Below, one piece after another: positions 44,927 through 57,062 of a stretch of 64,000 nucleotides of DNA; position 1 is the stretch's first letter, and every line of letters begins with the position of its first letter. The stretch is from Kappaphycus alvarezii. Taxonomy: Eukaryota > Rhodophyta > Florideophyceae > Gigartinales > Solieriaceae. A program made the translations under genes and the position numbers. The notes under the pieces were generated by a model. It was not told the origin of the DNA. It saw only the letters and a list, made by a program, of their open reading frames with translations, and made no database searches. The DNA lies in the NCBI GenBank assembly GCA_002205965.3, contig NADL03000478.1, positions 769,001 through 833,000 on the forward strand, in the 5' to 3' direction.

Positions 44927-47799
44927 CCATCCTGGCGGGAATAATTCGGTGCACCAGTGTAATTTGGTGCACAGAATCCCTCTCCCGCGAAAAACCAACA
45001 GACCAATACAAACAGTCTGCAAATGGTCTGGCCATGCCACACCACCGCCATCTGTGCGGGTCATGAACAATAGTTGAGCTTCAAATATAGAAAGCTGTAA
45101 ACTTTCCCGCCCATTTATTTCCTTGAGAAGTTCCATTGTCCCTAGAGTCGTCCTTCCAGCCCATCATGCCCTACCACCCTGTACCCTTCTCCGAACTACT
45201 TCTCATCTCCACAGTGTCACAGTAAACTTGCATGTCATGGGCAAGGCAATGCGTCGCCAAACGCAGAGCGCGAAACAACGCAAGCTTCATCGCGACGCAA
45301 TTTGCAAGGCGCGGTTTAACGCTCTGCAAATGTTAAATGAAGGCATCGAATTCCGCCAAGCCGTTAGGACCTCCGGAATGTCAATGGAAACCATCAATCG
45401 CCTAAAGAAGCTTATGCTGAAGGTTAGAGGAAACGGTGATGGAGCACTAAAGCAAATTGTCGTCGATTCAATGCATAGAAGCGCCGGAGCCCCGCCGGCG
45501 TTGACTGAGTTCGAAGAGAATATAATTGCACACCAACCGATCAAGGTTGCCGAGCGTGGTTTCGCTGCTACTTTTGATGACTTAAAGAACATTTCGGCTC
45601 ATGTTGCAAGGATGTAGGTAAAACCCTTCAAAAGAGATCTTCCTCCTGATGATTGGGTTCGTTCTTTCCGTGCGCGTAATAGAACATTGACTTTGAGGGA
45701 AAATGAAGTAAAGGAATGGGCAAAGATTTGAGCGAAAAACCATGATCATCTTGAATCCTACCGAAAGGCCCTCCAGCAGGGGGAAGCAGCTAACCCAGGT
45801 ATTCTCGCGGACCCAAAAAGGGTTTGGAACATGGATGAAACTGATGTCTCTGTTGAAATCGGCGAGACCGTTAAGGTTTTCGGTGGATTGAACTCGCACC
45901 ATTGCAGTTTCAAAGGTGTTGAGAAAACCGGAGGAAAAAACCCATTGCAGTTGTATTCGCCAATGCTGCAGGCGACAAGTTACCCCCATTCTTCGTGTTT
46001 GGCATGGTCAACCAAATGGCTAGATGGTTTCATCCTCTATCGGAATGCACAATTAAGGATAAAAACGGAGTCCCCACTGGCTTTCAAAGGATGACTGGAT
46101 GCCGTCTGGTTCTTCTCTTTTGCCCTCCCCGAATGGCAGTATGCAGAAAAATATTACATACTTCGTGGTTGAGCACATACAAAAACACGTCCGCAATTTC
46201 GTCAACGAGCGCAATAGCATTCTATTCCTCCTCAATGATCACAGTTCCCGAAATGGCTTTGAATGGCTGAATAGAAGTTCTGAGTGCGGTATTGAAATAG
46301 TGCAGGCTCCCGCCAACACCTCTCACTTTCTTCAGCCTTGTGACAATCAGATCAATAAGACGTTCAAGGCGACGCTGCGTAAAACCGGGGATTGGATTCT
46401 CAAGAAGTAATTCGCCGACTTTTCCGACATGCGCCTCAAGCTGATGCTTGGTGTCGCCGGTTACAAAGGTATTACAAAAGATGTAATTGAGAACTCATTC
46501 CAAGCCACTAAGATCTTTCCGATGGACTTTTCTTTTCTGACTGACCTCCTCGCTGATGATTTTATCCAGCGACAGACACGGGTGACAAATAGAAGTATGC
46601 GCAAAGACTTGCGGGAAATCGAGCTGTTTTTGCGAAGAGAGTACGAGAACACTTTGGACAGGTACAAGTTTTTTGCGAACGTAATCAACAAGGAATCGAG
46701 GATTAAAAAAGCCGTGGAGGGTACAATGTTGAGGTAGTTGGGTGATGTCCGCACCGACGTTGACAACCGTAACGTATTTCACGCCGGAACTCCGGCAGTA
46801 TACCTCACAAATGCAGGTGTAATTGCTGCCCGAGAACAGTAGGAGGAAAAACGAAGAGAAGAGGAGTCGCAAAGAGAAAAAAAGAAAGAAAAACTAGACC
46901 ACGCCAGAAAGGTGGCAAAGGAGGAAAAAGCGGAGGAAAAAAGGGAGAAAGAATCCGCGAAGAAGGCGGCGGAAGAAGCAAAAGCCGAGAAGAAGCGATT
47001 GCAAGAGGCGGCGAAGAAGTCTGGGTTGGAAGCAAATGCTTCCAGGAAGCGCGCTAAGGAAGTTGCAAAAAAGGTCGCCGAAGCAGAGAAGAAACGGATG
47101 AAAATTTATAGGCCGGGAAAAACAGCCGAGCGCAACAAGGGAGAGCAGAGAATCAGAAGCTCAGCTCGGAAAAGAAGCGCCAGAGAGAGGAGATCAAGGG
47201 CGTTCAGAAAACCCTTCGAAATAAAAATCAGAACACTGTCGTAGGATGGGGAGGAGACGAGAACACGCCTCCATCAAGTACCTAAGAAGTCGTGCAAGAG
47301 ACTCCGGCAAGGCCTCTGAAGATGCCGAGGTTGAATCTGGATGCCCTTGCGAAATGGAACTCAGATCCGGAGACAATGAGTAGAGTGGAAAAATTTCAGG
47401 GCCCTCGGGTGGTCGTCTTCCGATATCTGATGATTGCGCTCCTGCGCTTCTCGCTCTATCGGAGCACAGAGGGGGTTCAGAACTTCCTTCAGTTGTACTG
47501 GAGGAGTTCGTGGGGGGCAGGCAGTCCTTGGTGACGCGAACCATTGTTCATATTCTTTGATGTGGTTGGATGAAAATTCACCGAATTAGAAGGGTTGGCC
47601 GGGTTTTCGGTGTTGTGACCGTGTTCCACGTTCTTTTTCATAATGAGTAAAGTACTTCATTTTCATACATTATTTTCTGGTAGCCAATTGCAAAAACAGC
47701 CTATATCTTATGCAATTTCAATGACCGATAACGCGTAGGCAGCTTAGGAGATACGAGTGATACTCTGAAAAGTGCTACAAATAAACCCCGCCAGGAGGG
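44927..47799 (+). mobile_element. Second pogo-like DNA transposon, decayed
   Basis: The 2,873-bp element is flanked by TA (44925-44926 and 47800-47801). Its ends begin CCATCCTGGCGGG on the left and, inverted, CCCTCCTGGCGGG on the right; similarity then continues weakly (ATT, G, GCAC). It contains one plus-strand transposase relic related to that of the 18.66-21.09 kb element, but its terminal repeats differ, so it is a separate family. Confidence 0.7.
45237..47532 (+). pseudogene. Pogo/Tigger-like (DDE_1) transposase, broken
   Basis: The ATG at 45237 begins an N-terminal helix-turn-helix region (AVRTSGMSMETINRLKKLML). Later blocks are WVRSFRARNRTLTL, RVWNMDETDVS (first Asp), a shift at A6 (45935-45940), ARWFHPLSECTIKD, SILFLLNDHSSRNG (second Asp), NTSHFLQPCDNQINK (third Asp, 34 residues after the second), GYKGITKDVIENSFQATKIF and a long Lys/Glu/Ala coiled-coil C-terminus (46850-47110). 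The blocks match the intact transposase at 18.9-20.8 kb in order. Stops (TGA at 45729, TAA at 46408, TAG at 46735 and 46840) and one-base losses show it is inactive. Some of the losses may be sequencing error. Confidence 0.8.
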
Positions 47800-48028
47800 T
47801 AGCACGACCAAGCTACTTTGAAGTATTTTTATTGATTCTTTTAGTGTTTCGCTAGAAAGCAATAAATCAAGGAGACTCAAACTCGCATTGTGCTATAGCG
47901 CATATAACAAGCCACGCAGAGCAGAACCTAACCACGAGCAAGCCACATCAATTCCCTCACTCGGCGAGATGAGCCAATAGAAAGGACCAGAGAGGGCTTC
48001 TTTTCAAGAACTTTCTGGCAGAAAGTAA

Positions 48029-48691
48029 GCTCAGGACCCTGAATTCACAGAAAGGCGGGGAGAGACTCGTTCGCGTAGGGAATCTTCGCAGGTTCCTTCT
48101 AATGATCCTCTCGCGGGGCAATCGCAAGTGTCAGAGGTCATTATCTTCTCTTCTGGGGAGGATTCGCCGCCCTCCAAGCGTTTGAAGCAGGAAGAATCGG
48201 CAGGTAAGGAACTCCAAGAAATGGAACAAGCGCCAATCATAGTGGATGCTACAGTTCCTTCCTTAGGTAGGAGATACGGACCGGTTGAGTATCATGAGAC
48301 GGCAATATATGGCGTGAATAAATTTCTGGATTCCATCCTGTCACCTTCAGGGGAGAGTTTGACTGGCAGTGTACTACAGTTGGTAGGCAAACTACGACGT
48401 GTTATTATCGATGCTCGCCAGAAAATAGTCAATGGAGAGGATGCCGCAGGTCTGTCTGTACTCTGGGGTTCCCAGGTCCAACCTTCAGATCGGACGTTCT
48501 TTGCAGCAGAAGCGTGGGCGGTAATTCATTACTTCGTCATTCAAGTATTCGAAGCGTCCGTTCGTCCTCTCCCGTGGTCAGTGAGAGAGATGCGTCTCAG
48601 TTTGATAACGTTTGTAGAGGACGTTGAGCGGCAAGCAACCGGCGAAAGGGTCGATCTTCCTCGACACTGCCCTCTATCGATGGATAATTAG
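48029..48691 (+). CDS. Unassigned 221-codon open frame antisense to the gypsy 3' region
   Basis: The frame is open for 221 codons after a TAA, without an ATG near its start (the first in-frame candidates are GTG 48128 and internal ATGs). The first third is Ser/Glu/Arg-rich and acidic with a KRLKQ basic patch. The rest looks globular, with alternating hydrophobic residues (YGVNKFLDSIL, GKLRRVIIDARQKIV, AAEAWAVIHYFVIQVFEASV). I recognise no family. It lies between the pogo-like element ending at 47799 and the chromodomain end of the minus-strand gypsy element (48958), so it occupies the place of that element's 3' non-coding region on the opposite strand. It could be an antisense ORF of the retrotransposon or a fragment of another gene. 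Confidence 0.4.
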   Translation, partial: AQDPEFTERRGETRSRRESSQVPSNDPLAGQSQVSEVIIFSSGEDSPPSKRLKQEESAGKELQEMEQAPIIVDATVPSLGRRYGPVEYHETAIYGVNKFLDSILSPSGESLTGSVLQLVGKLRRVIIDARQKIVNGEDAAGLSVLWGSQVQPSDRTFFAAEAWAVIHYFVIQVFEASVRPLPWSVREMRLSLITFVEDVERQATGERVDLPRHCPLSMDN

Positions 48692-48957
48692 CGAAATGGG
48701 CGAACCCCAACGATAGTAGGTAATTGAAATCCATAGTTTTCAACAAGGCGCCGAAACTTTTGGGAAGTTCCCGTTTCACTTCAGTGATCCCTTTTGAAAT
48801 TGCTACTAGAGGGTCCTCTGACAAACCTCCTTATGCTACTGTCCATTTTGGCCAGAAGAAAATGAATTCTCGGTTGAACTCTATCTTTTAGGCTTATAAT
48901 TCATCCCCTTCTGAAGATTGGAACATAATTGATAGATTCCGAATAATCTTGTGGATT

Positions 48958-49281
48958 TTATCCAACTCGGGGCAGTTTATTTTTCCGGAAGTAGTGCATT
49001 ACCTTTCTCCTCGCAAGCGCGGATGCAGGTTCCCAATCTGCCTCAGAGATTGGATAGCCGGTCCAGTGGACGCGCAACAACAGCTCCTCGTCTTCAGCTC
49101 GACCGTGTGATAAAATGTTCTCGATGACATATTCCGGACTCGGGGCTTCTGGCTTTTGCAACCTAACTTCGGATTCCCTTGACCGATTACGGGTCCCATG
49201 GGGGTAGTCGGTCGTCAATTTCGTTCTGTTTAGATCGCTTGTATTTGTTAGGCGTACTTTTCTCTCGCGAGTGGGCCGCAA
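48958..49281 (-). other. Chromodomain at the integrase C-terminus
   Basis: Residues follow the chromodomain pattern: an acidic start, E-Y-V-I-E-N-I-L, then LLLRVHWTGYPISEADWEP with the aromatic residues (Tyr, Trp, Trp) expected to form the methyl-lysine cage, and a final amphipathic helix. The reading frame is open over the domain and ends at 48958. Confidence 0.85.
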
Positions 49282-52200
49282 AGGATGGCAAAGGCATCGC
49301 TTGATCTCCGCTTTTATCCCCTAAGGGAGGAATTGTTTCTTTGCATACCCCCAACTTCATGTTGTAATCCTGAGCCTCGAGCGATTCTTGTGCTGCGTTA
49401 GTTATTGTTTCTTCTCGAATTTCAATCAATGGAAGGTCAAGCAGTCCTTTGGACAATGAACTACCTTCGGGGATGCCACTTGAGTTGATTCTTGTTACGA
49501 TGGATGCAGGGTTGCTATACATGATGGGCATCTCACTAACAGAGTTACGATTCGTTTCGCGTTTTTCCATCATAGGCGTCCATTTTTCCTGCGGTGCTTT
49601 GCTTCGAACGTATCCCCAGGGAATTGGTGCAGGCTCTACTCGATGGCGAGATACCCTCTCGTAAGAGACTTCATTTTCGATTACGATAGTGTCATTTCGA
49701 ACTTCGAGGACTCGGTGCGGGCCAGTGGCAACGGGGACAACTTCTTTCCACGTTCTTTGCTCGACCCCGGCTCCCTCCTAAGGAACACGAATGATCCTAC
49801 CGGGATTTCATAGACTGGTTTTCGTAATCGCGCGTCAAAGTTGCGTTTGTATCTGGCCTTATCCTTCTCTATGGACAGATCCACGTTGATATAAGACCTT
49901 TTAAGCAAGACATCCACCGGTTGTGGTATTGTACTGTTGCTGACTTCTCTTCAGGGGTTGGCTTTGCGTTTATTGCTAAGGAAGTGGTTGCGCGTCACAA
50001 AACGAGTTCGAATGGGGCCACGTTTGTTTTCCTGTGTATCTGCGTGTTATTAGCAAATTTTAGTGGTCCGTGAAGAGATTCCGGTCCTTCGGATAGTCGG
50101 CCACGTAAGGTCGAAGGGCTACAAGTCTTGTGCGGTTGAAACGCTATGCCCGCCCATTTGTCTGCGGATTGCATGTGGTAGTGAACAAGTTCTTGATGCC
50201 TAGAATCTAGCATATGCTTAAAAAGAACTTGGACGCAAACTGACTACCATTTTCGGAAAAAAATGTATGGGTGGACCGTACAAAAAACCCAGTGTGTTAC
50301 AATGGCGGAGGCCACTGCTGCGACCGATATTTTTGTGAGGGTCACGGTTCGTACGAGCTTGGAATATCGACCAGAGATCACAAGCAAGAAGCGATTCCCC
50401 TGTTGGTACGGATTAGTTCGCCGAGTATGTTGATTACTACGAACTCCCGTGGGGCTCTTGGTGCAAAGAGCTTTAGCTCCTTCACAGACTTTCGCAATTT
50501 GATTCTATTTTTCGCGCAAGTTGGGCACGAGCGGACGACGGCATAACAATCCATCGACATCGATGGCCAATAGTAGGAATTTTCAGAGAAACGTACAGTA
50601 TCCGGCCACCTGGATGAGCGCCTAACTTGGAATGATGACTGAGTGTTAAAATCCTCTGTTGAAGGGAGTTGGGTACGACGACCTGAATGTAGTCCGATGC
50701 TGTTCGGCAGAGGTATCCTTCGTGCCCGGGAGCGTCCATTGTGAAGGGGAGCTGGTGCCCAGCATTTATTCTTGAACGGATCTTCTGGCAGAGATTCGTC
50801 TTTGTACTGTTCCCTGGAGAGCTCCTCCGGAGAAATGCATTCAATTTCTTCTTCACTTCCGTTTTGAATAGATAGTACTTGATCCCCAGTGTCAAAATAA
50901 ATCTCGATTTCATCAAACTCTGTGAACTGCGCCGCTTTATTTTCGTATTTCGATTCGATTTTTGCGGACGAGCCCATGGCCTCCCCCTCCTCAAGAGCGG
51001 AGGAGTCCTCTGCAAGAAAGCACGGTACTTCCTCGTCGAAATCTCCAACAGTTTCACCATGGTACTAAGTCTTGACATTGCATCTGCTTGTGTATTTGCT
51101 TTTCCTTTTATACATAACTTCAAAATCGAATTCCAAAATTCGGGGCTTTAAGCGCATAAGTCGACCCGATGGATCAGTGACATTTATTAACCACCTCAGT
51201 GAGGAATGATACGTATGGATGGTGAATTGATCCCCATTTAGGTAGGGTAACAATGTCGCTAACGCCCAAACCACGGCCAGGTATTCTCTTTCTGTGACAG
51301 GATAACGTGTCTCGGCTTCCTTGAGTGATCTAGAGAAGAATCCAATGGGTTTTCGTTCCCCCGTTGGGTACGTTTGGAAGAGGGCGACTCTTACTTGACA
51401 TTGACTAGCGTCCGTGTCTATTGAATAAGGGAGTTCCGCATTTGGCAAAGCCAATACCTTGGGTGACAAAAATTTGGCGATAAGAGTCCGGAAAGCGACT
51501 TCTTCGGTAGCACCAAATGGTTCTATCTTGGTTGGCACACCTTTTCGCAAAAACTTTTGAAGTGGGCAGCGATGCTGGAAAAGTCTTGATAAAGCGGCGG
51601 TATACATTACAAAGACCGAGAAAATTCCGAATCTCAGTAAGCGTTGTCGGGTGCTTCATCTGCCGGAGTGCGGCTACTCTGGTAGAATCTATTTCCAGTA
51701 TTCCTGGCTTGATGATGTTCCTAGGTATTTGACCTCATCTGACCCAAATTTACATTTCCTTAACTTGAGGGATACACCAGCATGTTGCAACACCAGCAGA
51801 ATTTCTTCGACATGGTCGATGTGCTCCTCCATGTTTTTTGGAGAAAATGATGACATCGTCAAGGTACACGAGACAGGAGCGCCATCAGTATGATGAAAGA
51901 AGAATGTCGAGGGTGCGCGCAGGTAGCAGGTGCGTTGCATAATCCGAATGGCATTCGCCTATAGCGATATAATCCTGCGTGACATACAAAGGCGGTCTTG
52001 TCTCTGTCCTCTTTCGCCACTTGAACTTGCCAGTAACCAGAGTTTCAATCAAGGGTAGTGAATACTGATGCATCTCCCAAGGAGTCAATGCATTCATACA
52101 TCCTTGGTAAGGGGTAAGTGTCCTTCACTGTTACGGCGTTCAGTTTTCTAAATCAACGCAAAACCGTCCCATCGGGCTTAGGAATTAACAACACCGGAGC

Positions 52201-55200
52201 AGCCCATGATGACTGTGAGGGCTCAATTACGCCTGCCTCTAACATTCTCTGTACCTCGGTTGCTTCTAATTCCGTTGCCTTGGGTCCAGCCCGGTAAGGC
52301 GGTTGAGCGATAGGGCGAGTCCCGTGAATTAATTCGATGTGGTGTTCAACAGTATTGATTGCTCCCAGCGAACCATCCCACATACTCGAGTGCTTGTTCA
52401 GCATTTCTTTGAATCTACTGGCCAGCGTTGGATCTATATGGCTCCAGTCGAGGTCTTCCACTGCTTTTTTAGACCCTTCTGGTGATAAAGCTTCTCCATT
52501 CAGAGTTTTGTGTTCGTTTTCTTTAAGCACAGGGCGCTGGTGTCCACCAGGCATTGGTGCAGGACTATACTCTGGGGATCTTTCTTCGGTGATACCGAGT
52601 ACCTCTCCGAGCTTAGCTGGCTTGGTACTGTTATTGATGGATGAGGTAATGCTTGAGCAACAATTTGCAACCGATGGAGAATTATATAGGGGATTTGGTG
52701 AAGTTCGCGATTAACAACCGAAATGGGACCCCGGCTTCCACTTGTGCAATACCATTGGCAGCTGCCAATCCGAGTTTGTTGTAAAGACTTGAGTCAGGCT
52801 ATACAACTATCAGGCCGTGGCGGTCTGTTGTCACCGGTACAAATGATTGACTTTGTGGCGGAATAGTAACCCGGGTAGACATCCTAGTGTTGGGCGATGC
52901 CGTTCCGTCCTTCAAGAGTGGTTCCAATTCCGTTAGTAGCGGTCTCTTACTTGGTGCCATTTTTAAAGGCCTTCGTACTATTGGAACCGTAATTACTCCT
53001 TCGAGCTCAACGGGCTTCTCCTGGGGACGAAAGGATTCCACAAAACGGTCGAAGAAATCTGTCCCTAAGATTACTGGTGCGGCAAGCTTCTCACATACGA
53101 TGAACGTGACCAGAGCAAGATATCTTCCCAACCGGATGGGTAACTTAATGGTCCCGAGTGTTCTCAACGGATTTTATTTGCATAACAGATGTCCGGGAGC
53201 GGGCCATAAGATAGACGCTTCATCGCTTCCGGTGGGAGTTCCGAGCTTCGGACGAAGTTAGGGCCTGCTTCCGTGTCCAAAACCGCAAGCGTCCGATGCA
53301 TGAGTCCTGGTCGGAGGCCGATATCAGCATACAACTTGTAATTGCGTCGAGCCATGACCATGACTCTGTCTGGGTGCTTCATGCTCCTAACCTTTCTCCA
53401 TGGACGCCCAAGTTTGAAGAGGTGATCTGGACCAGCGGAACTTACAATTTTTGGGATTCCCAACCGCTGCATTTCGGCATCCGGGCGGTATATGAAGTAC
53501 TACCAATTCTGTGAGTAAGGGATCGGGACCGTGGGGCCCCAGATTGGTTTGCAGCTGTGTCCAAGGTGAAAATCTCTTCCCAATGGGAGGCTCCCTTTAC
53601 TCTTTTTTTGAAAGGTTATCTGGGACAGCCGGGGATGGAACCTGTGGTATGAAACCTATCGGCGTCGCCGAAGCATGGGGTTTAGCGACATCCCTAGATT
53701 CCGTAGTGGGATGCTGGGCTTCCGAGTTCAACATCCGGGCGACGCGGTTATAGCTTGTCTGCGGTACCATGGCCTTCTATCGAGGGGTCAAAGCTTCATA
53801 GCTCCGTAATACAGACGGAAGTTCCCGCAAGGGTTAAGTGCATTCTGAGGAAATATGTCCCCGGCCATAGCATGTGTGGCATACGAGGCTATGATGGCGA
53901 CTTATCTGCTGTTCTTTCGTACGTCGTGACAGTGATGGCGCCGAAGTTAGCCCTCCCCAACCTGGGCGGTTGAAGTTTGTGTGGCGGTCTGCGTATGCGC
54001 TTCGCGGTGCAGGGGTGTTTCCTCGATCCTAGACTAGGAGAGAGGGATCATAAGAGGGCTCTTTGGATATTGAAGTAGGTCCTTCCTCCGTCGTACAAGT
54101 TGGAATATCCGAAGCACCAGCTTGGTCAAGTATGTGGGCCTCGTAGTCATTTCCATCGGCATCATACTCGATCGTTGAATTTTGAGATGCGAACGGAGAA
54201 TCTAACAGGGCAACAGTCCGTGTCTTTGACGGGGACTTCGTATCCCGCCGAGAAGCCGTAATTTTGGTACTAGTTTTGACCGGACGGGACTCGATAGAGA
54301 CCTTTCGGAGCGCTTGAGAGCAAGCTCTGACGGAGATGCCTTGAATCTCGGCGTACTCGAATGAAGGTAGCTGCCTTATTTGCGCGTCGGTAATGGCTGA
54401 CAAATCCTTGATTCGGCGGTCCAGGCCGTCGATTTACATCGCAATAAGCTCTTGGGCGTCATGAACGTTACCAAAACGGCTGCTGGAGTCAGAAAGGCGC
54501 AAATAGTAGTCACGTTCGCCTTCGTTGGGTAGCTGCTGAACATCTCGCATAGCGAGTACCAAATTTTGTATAGCATCGTCAGTGTCGAAGGATCCAAGCA
54601 TCCACTGGACTGCTTCCGGCCAGCTCGTGATACCTCCCTGCTCCGGAGAAATTGTTTCGGCGACAGAGCGAAATTGCCTTTCTGTAATTCCGGTTAAGAA
54701 GTCGAGGAGAACCCGAAAGGCTTGAGATTCTGTCATGCCTTGGAGATTGAACTCCCTACCCATCAGTGCCAGGAAAGCCAGCACCAGGATAGGGTCTTCA
54801 CCAGAGAAAAAATACTTCCTCTTAATCTTTTGCGCAATGCGTCTGGCTTTCGTTAAGCTTTCCCTGTCTGAGAGGAATTAAGTAACTGGGAAGTTCGCTT
54901 CAAGCGGTAAGTACGATAGGATAGCAGCCTACGGTACAAATAGTTTGTTGGCTGTAACTCTTCGAGACCTACCGTACCCACCCAGGGCCGGGTTCTTCCC
55001 GAAGCTTAATTCGTGTCCTGGTGGATCTACCAGAGGTTGCCGATACAGTTTGGATATTTGTTCGATACGAGCCGTTCTCGGACTTCTTCGCGACCGGTGC
55101 CTTCTCACACCTTCCTTTCGGACGTCCAGTCTCATTCAGTGGAAGGTCCAAATCGGAATCCGTAGAAGCATCTTCAGAATCATGTTCTTCAATTCCGTCG

Positions 55201-55913
55201 AGCGAGCAAGATTCAGACGACGACGATTCCTTATTTAAGTTCCTATTGTTCTTCTTGACCCTGCTCTTGTTTAAGGACTTTGCTTTTCTTCCTCGTCGCG
55301 AATGGTCACGACGTCGTTGATCTCCATCCTTATCATCATCTTCGTCGTCATCAGTACGAGGTCCTTTAATATCGGTAATACCGAGAACCACATGGTCCGG
55401 GAGAAGACCGAGGGTTTGGGTACTCGGTACAGCCCCGGACTCGAGACGACTTTGACGGGTGCTGATACGTTCGGCTCTCTCTATACCCGTAGCTTTTTCG
55501 ACGGCTAGGTCTTCCAGAAGACGGTTAATATACTGCCTCAAAGTGGGAACCTCATCCCGCAGGGTTCCTACAACAGCCTTTAAGTCACTAATGCTGTTTA
55601 GACGAGCCCCTTGCTGACGAAAGTCAACATCAAATCGGACTTCACTTGTCTTCAGAGATTCCCGAATTGCAGTTATCTCTCCTTTAACGGGTTCAATCCC
55701 CGTGCGCACCAATGTGCAAATCTCCTCCCGGAGGGAAGCATAATGCTACAGGCAGCGGGAGTCAATCTCCTGTGGGGGTGCTTCCGTGACCGGTGGTATG
55801 TCTCCGGTCACAGACCTGGAACGAGTCTGCGTACGGGGTACTGTTGAGGAAGTTACACCTTTTGGTGCATTGTCCGCTCGCGTACGAGGGCGACTAGATC
55901 CAACGGAAGACAT
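48958..55913 (-). pseudogene. Ty3/gypsy chromovirus gag-pol relic
   Basis: On minus: gag from ATG 55913 (basic N-terminus, TAG after about 55 codons, coiled coil, acidic Ser-rich linker, capsid region about 54784-54434), a complete CCHC knuckle (C-x2-C-x4-H-x4-C, 53881-53840), and protease with LDTEAGPNF where D-T-G is expected. Reverse transcriptase follows with an intact YLDD (51866-51855) and a TGA in the T-L-D-x-N-S-G-Y block, then RNase H (51607-51065), integrase with an H-H..C-P-T-C zinc region and a SENGSQF block (Asp to Glu), and a C-terminal chromodomain (EYVIENILSH...VHWTGYPISEADWEP). The chromodomain marks it as a chromovirus, which can target modified histones. Many frame breaks are present. 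LTRs could not be matched, so the copy may be truncated downstream. Confidence 0.88.
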
Positions 55914-56548
55914 TACAGTTCGTAGTACAAATATTACTTATCTGCCGCTGGCGGCTTGACCACTAGGAACCGAGAAATTAACAACGGTTGATAAAGGGGC
56001 GTCTTTAATCCTCAACGATGAAAGAAGGAGGCTCTCACTTGGAAGTAGAGTTACCAGAGGTGAGACTATTGAGAACTTTCTTCGACTTCGGAGTTGATCC
56101 AGTAAGTTCTAGGTTGGGAGATCAGATTTGTGTTGTGCAATGCGCGGTGCACAGTTCTTCCCGTCTAGGAACGGAACACCGTCAGACAATGAGAAACCCA
56201 ACACACACACACCAAGATCCACAGGGTGCTCGCCGTCCCTCTTTCTCTTTAAACACCCTGTGATGCAGTAGCACAGCTCCACGACGGCGAGTAGAAATAT
56301 GGTTGGAAGAGCGGGGGGATTTCTTGGACGGCTGGACAGTATACTTGTCCTCCGGGTTGTAAGGCCGGGCCGTGGTCCGCGGAATGCTAGAACCTTGATA
56401 AGGATCGATTCCAAAGAATCTTATAAACCAGGGATGTAACACTGGACAAAGAAGAGGTAGTAGTGGGTCAGCTGTGCTGAATATCTCCTTTGGAGATAGG
56501 GACGTTGTCACCAGCGACGACCTTGAAGTTCCTATTTGTATATAGACG
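55914..56548 (-). other. Untranslated leader of the gypsy element
   Basis: The stretch between the candidate primer-binding site and the gag ATG, about 635 bases. Overlapping frames on both strands (56018-56414) show no domain. Confidence 0.45.
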
Positions 56549-56566
56549 CCGGAGCCCGGGGCGCCA
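56549..56566 (-). promoter_or_regulatory. Candidate primer-binding site of the gypsy element
   Basis: On the minus strand TGGCGCCCCGGGCTCCGG begins with TGG, complementary to a tRNA CCA end. It lies a few bases after an ...ACTCA end that could terminate the 5' LTR, and upstream of gag, as expected. The tRNA was not identified. Confidence 0.45.
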
Positions 56567-57062
56567 AGCGTGAGTAAATATGACAAACAAACAACAAAAG
56601 GGGTATTGTAATATTGGATAGGGAGGGGAAAAATAGAAAGGGGACCCGGGCGGATAAACGTGGCTATAGCCAAAGTTGCCGTTGGTAAGTTTTCTGCAAA
56701 GGCGGAAGTTGGGAGTCAAGTTCAGAGCCAACACCGGGGTGGCTGTTTAATCTGGGGCCCTAGTGGCCAGGTAGGTATAAATACTAGTTAACTAGGTTAG
56801 TGTTATCTACGACGGCGGGGTGAGTGAAGTTAGGGTCAGCCAAGTTAGGGAGATCCAAGTCAGAGATAAGTAAATTCGACACTTGGCCCAATAGTTACCT
56901 TTCACCTGCGAAAATATCAGGTCCAATTTGGGGGCCGATTGGTCCAGATTGCAAGCACTCAAGCCCCATCGGGTGGGTATACAGTACCAAAAGTAATAGT
57001 GGGCGACAAAAGAAAATCACCCTTGTGTACAATACAGTGGCTGCTGATTAGCAGTGAATCAG
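56567..57062 (-). mobile_element. Candidate 5' LTR of the gypsy element
   Basis: Its position directly upstream of the candidate primer-binding site and a TATTTATA box near 56780-56790 on the minus strand fit an LTR promoter. No second copy exists in the window, so the boundaries (especially the upstream one) are a guess. Confidence 0.3.

Noticed and set aside
55685..55710. T-arm-like sequence (ACGGG, TTCAATC, CCCGT) suggesting a tRNA
   Set aside because: No matching 5' acceptor strand, D arm or anticodon arm was found upstream. The segment lies inside gypsy gag coding sequence.
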